A stretch of 64,000 bases of DNA, taken from assembly GCA_040219575.1 (NCBI GenBank), contig JAVJSD010000074.1, forward strand, positions 96,437 to 160,436, given 5' to 3'. Positions 63,634 through 64,000 of this stretch are shown one piece after another. The translations under genes and the position numbers were made by a program. The first letter of the stretch is position 1, and each line of letters begins with the position of its first letter. The DNA comes from JAVJSD01 sp040219575 (GTDB lineage: Bacteria; Planctomycetota; Planctomycetia; Pirellulales; Pirellulaceae). Under the pieces are notes generated by a model, which searched no databases, was not told the DNA's origin, and saw only the letters and a program-made list of their open reading frames with translations.

Positions 63634-64000
63634 GACAGCGGAAGACAGCCGCCACGGACTTTGAACAGGAGGCAGCAGAGAGAGCAGAGGATGATGCAAT
63701 CCGGCCGGCGTCGCAGGTCGATCGTTCGTAGGATAGCCTTCCAGGCTGTCCAGACAGGGAGGACGCCTGCCTTGCAGCGAACATGTCGTCCGCGGACAAC
63801 GCCGATGTCGGCGGATGAGATCTGCATAGAATGCAGTGAGAAGCGATTCGTTCCATTGAGATCGACTCGTTTAACCTGATTTTCCGCAACCATGCGCGCG
63901 CTGCGCCGCGGGTCGTCGTCGTTAGCGCGTAGGGGCGCGTGGTAGGCGGGTTCGTAAGCGTTGAGCAGGTGACGGCAGGCCCAACTGCCGCAGGATTTCA
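63611..64000. other. Right-edge region with two repeats, no supported gene
   Basis: 390 bp with two direct family C hairpins (63610 and 63728) and a purine-rich part (63662-63692). On the minus strand an open frame enters from the right edge and ends at 63926, which might be the tail of a gene outside the window; too little is visible to say. Confidence 0.4.
63728..63751 (+). repeat. GTAG hairpin, family C, second direct copy
   Basis: The 24-base sequence is identical to that at 63610-63633, 118 bp downstream, in direct orientation. The same T-G wobble is kept. Confidence 0.85.

Noticed and set aside
61898..63889. 663-codon minus-strand frame
   Set aside because: It is antisense to the thiamine-diphosphate enzyme, has no motif, and its composition is that of a shadow frame.

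Overview
The window looks like chromosomal DNA of a planctomycete, most likely order Pirellulales. It is GC-rich (my impression, not computed). It carries DUF1501 proteins, three sulfatases, a neutral-ceramidase-like protein, DUF1559 pseudopilins, zinc-ribbon proteins with proline-rich linkers, and many secreted proteins of unknown function. No rRNA, tRNA, CRISPR array, prophage or intact insertion sequence was seen.

Layout. Positions 1-8400 hold mostly secreted or metabolic genes: a ceramidase-like protein cut by the left edge, DUF1501, an FAD oxidoreductase with an aldo/keto reductase, a sulfatase, and a serine hydrolase. Positions 8400-15600 hold a zinc-sensing type chemoreceptor, gamma-glutamyltransferase behind a zinc-ribbon membrane protein, an M50 protease and a NUDIX hydrolase. 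Positions 15700-25600 hold a CE15-like esterase, a Gly-rich secreted protein, rpsA, a type I-beta DAHP synthase, a CYTH protein, a TolB-like protein and a second M50-like protease. Positions 25700-33100 hold a DUF1501 gene divergent from two tandem sulfatases, then secreted proteins. Positions 33300-40500 hold a BON protein, a lipoprotein and a very long secretin, then a Gfo/Idh/MocA oxidoreductase. Positions 41200-52500 hold assorted genes, including a thioredoxin-like protein, a glycosyltransferase, an HTH protein with a Cys-containing C-terminal region, a dimethylformamidase-like protein, a paralogous coiled-coil pair, phhB and a PhoD phosphatase. Positions 53250-61690 are one tightly overlapping type II secretion/pseudopilus operon: a GspE ATPase, three GspF-like proteins, three minor pseudopilin-like proteins, two DUF1559 pseudopilins and a small membrane protein. 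A thiamine-diphosphate decarboxylase-like gene ends the window.

How genes relate. The secretin and lipoprotein around 34-39 kb could supply the outer-membrane pore for the pseudopilus operon 14 kb away; this is inference. The sulfatases, CE15 esterase, ceramidase-like protein and DUF1501 proteins fit extracellular breakdown of sulfated or complex polymers.

The most striking non-coding signal is a large set of short hairpins in the gaps. I count 24 clear copies in six stem families, nearly all in intergenic DNA, each preceded on one strand by GTAG. That is the tetranucleotide known from REP elements mobilised by RAYT (TnpA-REP) proteins. The stems vary with compensation while the loop is kept, many copies are paired head to head, and two copies share the same 10-bp internal duplication. 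A related GTAC-type hairpin lies inside the start of a pseudopilin gene. No RAYT gene lies in the window.
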